From positions 43,867-107,866 of the forward strand of contig NZ_CANMIR010000013.1 in assembly GCF_947498015.1 (NCBI RefSeq): 64,000 nucleotides of DNA, given 5' to 3'. The stretch's first letter is position 1, and each line of letters begins with the position of its first letter. The translations under genes were made by a program, and so were the position numbers. The DNA comes from an uncultured Neptuniibacter sp. (lineage in GTDB: Bacteria; Pseudomonadota; Gammaproteobacteria; Pseudomonadales; Balneatricaceae). Below are positions 59,620 through 64,000 of this stretch, piece after piece. The notes under the pieces are model-generated. The model was not told the DNA's origin. It saw nothing but the letters and a program-made list of their open reading frames with translations, and searched no databases.

Positions 59620-62175
59620 ATGACAAGTGCTGAAATTCGCCAGGCTTTTTTAGATTACTTTAAACAGCAGGGCCACGAAATAGTAGCAAGTAGTTCACTG
59701 ATTCCAGCGAACGATCCGACATTGATGTTTACCAATGCCGGCATGGTTCAGTTTAAGGATGTTTTCCTGGGTACGGATAAGCGTAACTATACACGAGCCA
59801 CAAGTTCGCAGCGTTGTGTTCGTGCTGGTGGTAAGCATAATGACCTGGAAAATGTTGGTTATACAGCACGTCATCACACATTTTTTGAGATGCTGGGCAA
59901 CTTCAGCTTCGGGGATTATTTCAAGCAGGATGCGATCAATTTTGCCTGGACATTTTTAACTGAGGTTCTGGGCCTGCCAAAGGATCGTTTGTGGGTAACA
60001 GTGCATCATTCTGATGATGAAGCAGAGCGTATCTGGAAAGAGGAAATTGGTGTAGATCCAGAACGTTTCTCGAAATTGGATGAAGATAATTTCTGGTCTA
60101 TGGGTGACACAGGTCCCTGTGGTCCATGTACTGAGATCTTTTTTGATCATGGGGAGGAAGTTTGGGGTGGACCTCCGGGCAGCCCTGAAGAAGATGGCGA
60201 TCGTTATATCGAGATCTGGAATGTTGTATTTATGCAATACAACCGTAGCGCAGATGGAGAGATGACGCCTCTGCCTAAGCCATCTGTTGATACAGGTATG
60301 GGGCTTGAACGTATCGCTGCGGTGATGCAAAACGTTCACTCTAATTATGAAATTGATATGTTCCAGAATCTGCTGAAAGCGACGGCAGAAGCCGTAGGAA
60401 CAGCTGATCTTGATAACAAATCCCTTCGCGTAATTGCTGACCATATCCGTTCCTGTTCTTTTCTGATTGTGGATGGGGTGCTGCCTTCAAATGAAGGTGC
60501 AGGATATGTATTGCGCAGAATTATTCGCCGTGCAGTGCGCCATGGGAACAAGCTGGGTGCACAGGGTGCTTTCTTCAATCAGTTGGTTTCAGCACTCGTT
60601 AAAGAGATGGGAGAGGCTTATCCAGAGCTTTCAGAGAAGCAGTCTCAGGTAGAGAAAGTGCTGCTGAAAGAGGAAGAGCAATTCGCTAAGACGCTTGATC
60701 ACGGTATGCGTCTGTTGCACGAAGCTATCGAAAGTTTGCAGGGCACAGTCATCCCAGGTGAGACCGTATTCAAGCTATACGATACCTATGGTTTCCCGCA
60801 TGACTTAACTGCGGATGTTGCTCGTGAGCATGAGCTAACGATCGATGAAGATGGTTTCGAGCGGGAGATGGAAGCTCAGCGTGAGCGAGCACGTGCCGCC
60901 GGTAAGTTTAATGTCGATTATAATGATGCAATCAAGTTGGAAGGCGAAACCAGTTTCACCGGGTATGAGTTATTGGAAAGTGACGCATCCACTGTAGTTG
61001 CTCTGTTTAAAGAGGGTGAAGCGGTAAACGCGCTGCAAGCAGGTGAGTCTGGTCTGGTTGTTCTTGATGAAACCCCATTTTATGCAGAGTCCGGTGGTCA
61101 GGTTGGTGATACCGGTACGTTGAATGCATCAGGTACGATCTTTGCCGTAAATAACTGTACTAAAGAGGGTAAAAATAACCTTCATCAGGGTCATTTAGAA
61201 AAAGGTGCCCTGAGAGTTGGTGAGAAAGTGGCTCCACAGGTGGATGCGCAGCGCCGTAAAGCGATTGCACTCAACCATTCCGCAACTCATCTGCTACACG
61301 AAGCATTGCGTGTTGTGCTGGGTGAACATGTTCAACAGAAAGGCTCCCTAAATGATGATCAGCGTCTGCGCTTTGACTTCTCCCACTTCGAAGCGATGAC
61401 ACCGGAGCAGATCTTAGCAGTTGAAAGTATGGTCAATCAGCAGATTCGCAACAATACTGAAGTGGTTACGGAGATCATGGATATTGATGCGGCTAAAGCA
61501 AAAGGTGCAGCAGCGCTCTTTGGCGAAAAGTATGATGACGTAGTGCGTGTCCTTTCGATGGGTGGCGATTTCTCTGTTGAGTTGTGTGGTGGTACTCATG
61601 CAAAAAGAACAGGTGATATTGGACTTCTGAAAATTACGTCAGAAGGTGGTGTGGCTGCAGGTATCCGTCGTGTTGAAGCGGTTACAGGCGCAGGGGCATT
61701 GGAGTATTTTGCTGAGCAAAAAGAGATGCTAGTGCAGAAATTCCAGGATCAACAAGCTAAAACGCGCCAGTTAGAGAAAGAGCTCGAACAGATGAAGGCG
61801 AAGCTGGCTTCAGCAAAAGGAGCCGATCTGCTGAGCAGCGCGGTTGAGGTCAATGGCGTAAAAGTTCTGGCCGCAAAACTGGAAGGCGTTGAGGCTAAAG
61901 CACTGCGTGATACGATTGATCAGCTGAAGAATAAGCTCGGCAGTGGTGTTGTGGTTCTGGCGACGGTAGCGGATGATAAAATCGCTCTGGCAGCTGGGGT
62001 CACAAAAGATCTGACAGGCTGCGTGCGTGCTGGTGACCTGATAAAAGATCTTACAGCGAAACTGGGCGGTAAAGGTGGTGGTCGGCCTGATTTCGCACAG
62101 GGTGGTGGTACTGACCTGAATGCGTTGCCTGCTGCACTTGAAAGCGTGCCTGAGCTAGTTAAAGCCGCAGTTTAG
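59620..62175 (+). CDS. alaS: Alanine--tRNA ligase
   Basis: The class II synthetase has [20 protein letters not shown] at the start, [38 protein letters not shown] segments and the editing domain with [14 protein letters not shown] (HxxxH) and [14 protein letters not shown] (CxxxH), then a C-Ala domain near the end. It charges tRNA-Ala. ATGs at 59587, 59611 and 59620 share the frame; none has a clear ribosome binding site. I chose 59620 (851 residues) because homologues begin near SAEIRQAF. Confidence 0.95.
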   Translation: MTSAEIRQAFLDYFKQQGHEIVASSSLIPANDPTLMFTNAGMVQFKDVFLGTDKRNYTRATSSQRCVRAGGKHNDLENVGYTARHHTFFEMLGNFSFGDYFKQDAINFAWTFLTEVLGLPKDRLWVTVHHSDDEAERIWKEEIGVDPERFSKLDEDNFWSMGDTGPCGPCTEIFFDHGEEVWGGPPGSPEEDGDRYIEIWNVVFMQYNRSADGEMTPLPKPSVDTGMGLERIAAVMQNVHSNYEIDMFQNLLKATAEAVGTADLDNKSLRVIADHIRSCSFLIVDGVLPSNEGAGYVLRRIIRRAVRHGNKLGAQGAFFNQLVSALVKEMGEAYPELSEKQSQVEKVLLKEEEQFAKTLDHGMRLLHEAIESLQGTVIPGETVFKLYDTYGFPHDLTADVAREHELTIDEDGFEREMEAQRERARAAGKFNVDYNDAIKLEGETSFTGYELLESDASTVVALFKEGEAVNALQAGESGLVVLDETPFYAESGGQVGDTGTLNASGTIFAVNNCTKEGKNNLHQGHLEKGALRVGEKVAPQVDAQRRKAIALNHSATHLLHEALRVVLGEHVQQKGSLNDDQRLRFDFSHFEAMTPEQILAVESMVNQQIRNNTEVVTEIMDIDAAKAKGAAALFGEKYDDVVRVLSMGGDFSVELCGGTHAKRTGDIGLLKITSEGGVAAGIRRVEAVTGAGALEYFAEQKEMLVQKFQDQQAKTRQLEKELEQMKAKLASAKGADLLSSAVEVNGVKVLAAKLEGVEAKALRDTIDQLKNKLGSGVVVLATVADDKIALAAGVTKDLTGCVRAGDLIKDLTAKLGGKGGGRPDFAQGGGTDLNALPAALESVPELVKAAV

Positions 62176-62193
62176 ACTGTAAAGGGAGCAGTT

Positions 62194-63429
62194 ATGGCGC
62201 TTTACGTACAAAAATACGGTGGTACCTCTGTTGGGACAGTCGATCGTATAGAAGCGGTTGCGGATAAGGTGCAGAGATTTAAACAGCAAGGGCATGATAT
62301 TGTTGTTGTAGTCTCTGCCATGAGTGGTGAAACTAACCGTCTTATCGGACTTGCGAAGGGGATTCAGGATAAGCCTAATGCTCGTGAGATGGATGTGCTC
62401 GTATCGACGGGTGAGCAGGTCACTATTGCTCTGCTATGTATGGCATTAGATAAGCGTGGTCTCTCAGCCCGGTCGTATACAGGTAGTCAGATCAAAATTT
62501 TGACTGATAGCGCACATACCAAAGCTCGGATTCAGGATATTGAAGTGACAGCTATGCAGGCAGACCTTCAAGCTGGGCGGGTTGTGGTGGTAGCTGGTTT
62601 TCAGGGTGTTGATGCTGAAGGGAATATCACCACGCTTGGACGGGGTGGTTCCGATACGACCGGTGTGGCTCTGGCAGCCGCCTTAAAAGCTGATGAGTGC
62701 CAAATCTATACTGATGTTGATGGCGTATATACAACGGATCCCCGAGTTGTACAGGAAGCCCGTAGATTGGAACGCATTACTTTTGAAGAGATGCTGGAGA
62801 TGGCCAGTCTTGGATCAAAAGTTTTGCAGATCCGAGCGGTAGAGTTTGCGGGTAAATATAAGGTTCCCCTGCGTGTGCTGTCGAGTTTTGAGGATGGTCC
62901 GGGAACCCTGATTACCATTGAGGATGATTCAGCTGTGGAAAAACCTGTTATTTCTGGTATCGCTTTCAATCGCGATGAAGCTAAACTGACCGTGATGGGA
63001 GTGCCGGATGTTCCGGGTGTTGCTTCCAGAATATTAGGTCCTGTTAGTCGTGCAAATATTGAAGTTGATGTTATTGTGCAGAATGTTGCTGCAGATAATA
63101 CAACGGATTTTACCTTTACCGTCCATCGGAATGATTACGAAGCGACTGAGCAGGTGCTGTCTCAGGTTGCTGAAGAGCTTGGGGCGCGTGAAGTTATTGG
63201 CGATAATAAAATCGCTAAAGTATCAATCGTGGGCGTAGGGATGCGTTCACATGCAGGTGTGGCGAGCAAAATGTTTGACGCACTCGCCGATGAAAATATT
63301 AATATTCAGATGATATCTACATCCGAGATTAAAGTCTCAGTTGTGATCGCTGAAAAATATCTCGAGTTGGCTGTGCGTGCTTTGCATTCTGCGTTTGACA
63401 TGGATGTAAATGATTCAGTTAGTGAATAA
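62194..63429 (+). CDS. lysC: Aspartate kinase (single-function)
   Basis: The 411-residue enzyme has the N-terminal kinase fold YVQKYGGTSVGTVDRIEAVA, LGRGGSDTTGVALAAALKAD and ITFEEMLEMASLGSKVLQIR, and two ACT domains (about 265-400: VMGVPDVPGVASRILGPVS) for feedback control by lysine and threonine. It phosphorylates aspartate for Lys/Thr/Met synthesis. GGGAG precedes the ATG. It lies between alaS and csrA as in Pseudomonas. Confidence 0.97.
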   Translation: MALYVQKYGGTSVGTVDRIEAVADKVQRFKQQGHDIVVVVSAMSGETNRLIGLAKGIQDKPNAREMDVLVSTGEQVTIALLCMALDKRGLSARSYTGSQIKILTDSAHTKARIQDIEVTAMQADLQAGRVVVVAGFQGVDAEGNITTLGRGGSDTTGVALAAALKADECQIYTDVDGVYTTDPRVVQEARRLERITFEEMLEMASLGSKVLQIRAVEFAGKYKVPLRVLSSFEDGPGTLITIEDDSAVEKPVISGIAFNRDEAKLTVMGVPDVPGVASRILGPVSRANIEVDVIVQNVAADNTTDFTFTVHRNDYEATEQVLSQVAEELGAREVIGDNKIAKVSIVGVGMRSHAGVASKMFDALADENINIQMISTSEIKVSVVIAEKYLELAVRALHSAFDMDVNDSVSE

Positions 63430-63490
63430 TTGAACTTACAATCAAAAGCTAGTCTATATTTAGGGTGGCTATAGTTATATAGGCAGCGTT

Positions 63491-63516
63491 CTGGCAAGGA
63501 TTTGGATGAATGCCAG
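63491..63516 (+). promoter_or_regulatory. csrA leader hairpin with two GGA motifs
   Basis: CTGGCA (63491-63496) pairs with TGCCAG (63511-63516); the 14-base loop AGGATTTGGATGAA holds two GGA triplets, the core of CsrA binding. It lies about 60 bases before the csrA start. Together with the AAAGGAG ribosome binding site it could allow CsrA autoregulation. Confidence 0.45.
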
Positions 63517-63577
63517 TATGTATAGTATCTGTGAGTCTTTACAGATAGCCTGGGAAGTACAAAGGAGATTCTACATC

Positions 63578-63766
63578 ATGTTAATTCTTACTCGTCGCGT
63601 CGGCGAAACTCTTATGGTCGGTGATGATGTCACTGTGACAGTTCTTGGTGTTAAAGGTAACCAGGTTCGCATCGGTGTGAATGCACCCAAAGATGTATCT
63701 GTGCATCGTGAAGAAATCTATCAACGAATTCAGCGCGAAAAAGCGGAAGAAGGGAATAAAGAGTAA
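63578..63766 (+). CDS. csrA: Carbon storage regulator CsrA
   Basis: The start [20 protein letters not shown] at 63578 (AAAGGAG about nine bases upstream) gives 62 residues, the length of E. coli/Pseudomonas CsrA/RsmA; the in-frame upstream codons to 63506 are not Csr[21 protein letters not shown] carries the RNA-binding Arg44 region. It binds GGA-rich mRNA leaders and controls carbon flow, motility and biofilm. tRNA-Ser follows. Confidence 0.98.
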   Translation: MLILTRRVGETLMVGDDVTVTVLGVKGNQVRIGVNAPKDVSVHREEIYQRIQREKAEEGNKE

Positions 63767-63782
63767 TTTTTGAAATCTTTTC

Positions 63783-63811
63783 TTTCTTTTTGAAAATCAG
63801 TTATGTATAGT
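63783..63811 (+). promoter_or_regulatory. Candidate promoter for the tRNA-Ser/tRNA-Arg pair
   Basis: TTTCTT (63783-63788), a 17-base spacer and TATAGT (63806-63811) with a following ACGCGCC discriminator, typical of stringently controlled stable RNA promoters. The -35 is poor. Confidence 0.4.
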
Positions 63812-63825
63812 ACGCGCCGTTGTTA

Positions 63826-63915
63826 GGTGAGCTGGCCGAGTGGCTGAAGGCGCGCCCCTGCTAAGGGCGTATAGGTTTACCCCTATCGAGGGTTCGAATC
63901 CCTCGCTCACCGCCA
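63826..63915 (+). tRNA. tRNA-Ser (anticodon GCT)
   Basis: The acceptor GGTGAGC pairs with GCTCACC, with a G discriminator and encoded CCA; a long variable arm lies between the anticodon stem and GTTCGAATC T-loop. The anticodon loop CTGCTAA gives GCT (reads AGC/AGU). Confidence 0.95.
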
Positions 63916-63924
63916 TTTTGATGT

Positions 63925-64000
63925 GCGCCCGTAGCTCAGCTGGATAGAGTACCTGGCTACGAACCAGGCGGTCAGAGGTTCGAATCCTCTCGGGCGCGCC
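63925..64000 (+). tRNA. tRNA-Arg (anticodon ACG), last base outside window
   Basis: The acceptor GCGCCCG pairs with CGGGCGC; the loop CTACGAA gives anticodon ACG (wobble A expected to become inosine; reads CGN). The sequence stops at CC of the CCA end, so the final A is beyond the window edge. Confidence 0.93.

Overview
The window is chromosomal DNA of a motile marine-type gammaproteobacterium. The gene order is Pseudomonas/Oceanospirillales-like: map-rpsB-tsf-pyrH-frr-uppS-cdsA-rseP-bamA-skp-lpxD-fabZ-lpxA-lpxB-rnhB-dnaE-accA-tilS-pyrG-eno-ftsB-truD-surE-pcm-nlpD-rpoS, then mutS-cinA-recA-recX-alaS-lysC-csrA-tRNA-Ser-tRNA-Arg. It carries a FabY-type ketoacyl synthase and the FlgT/FlgO/FlgP set known from Vibrio-type polar flagella. 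An Oceanospirillaceae-like organism is the best guess; nothing here fixes the genus.

Region 1 (1-2.8 kb) has the end of an RND/MMPL exporter, then an array of eight 81-bp BIME units (two REP palindromes each, in inverted orientation) directly before a REP-associated tyrosine transposase (RAYT), with one more BIME after it. Region 2 (2.5-13.9 kb) is a flagellar filament locus: a FliT-like gene on the opposite strand, two candidate sigma28 promoters, fliC, a terminator that looks derived from a second REP-type repeat, flaG, fliD, a sialic/legionaminic-acid type flagellin glycosylation block (maf, neuB-like, neuC-like, neuA-like, pyruvyltransferase-like) and fliS. maf and neuB are intact; the next genes carry three frameshifts and a gene fusion. 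Region 3 (14-23 kb) has prfC, a TatD nuclease, a small lipoprotein, fabY, an OmpA-like lipoprotein, a small unknown protein, and flgT divergent from flgOP. Region 4 (23-54.5 kb) is the long block for nitrogen signalling, translation, envelope biogenesis, lipid A, DNA polymerase, fatty acid and nucleotide synthesis, ending in the rpoS stress-sigma region. Region 5 (54.6-64 kb) has mutS on the minus strand, then the LexA-controlled recA region, alaS, lysC, csrA and two tRNA genes.

The most notable observations are: (a) the RAYT/BIME locus, where the repeats and their likely mobilising enzyme lie together; (b) the frameshifted and fused glycan genes inside an otherwise intact flagellar locus; (c) the absence of dxr, ispD and ispF (MEP isoprenoid pathway), and of kdsA, from a block otherwise collinear with Pseudomonas aeruginosa, with tight junctions at three of the four expected positions; (d) RNA-level candidates at csrA (a hairpin with two GGA motifs), eno (mutually exclusive hairpins at the ribosome binding site) and ftsB (a terminator ending two bases before the start codon); and (e) three copies of an ACTGACTA-type box between fabY and a divergent lipoprotein gene. 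I found no convincing wholly new multi-gene system. All functional calls are by reading the sequence, without database searches.
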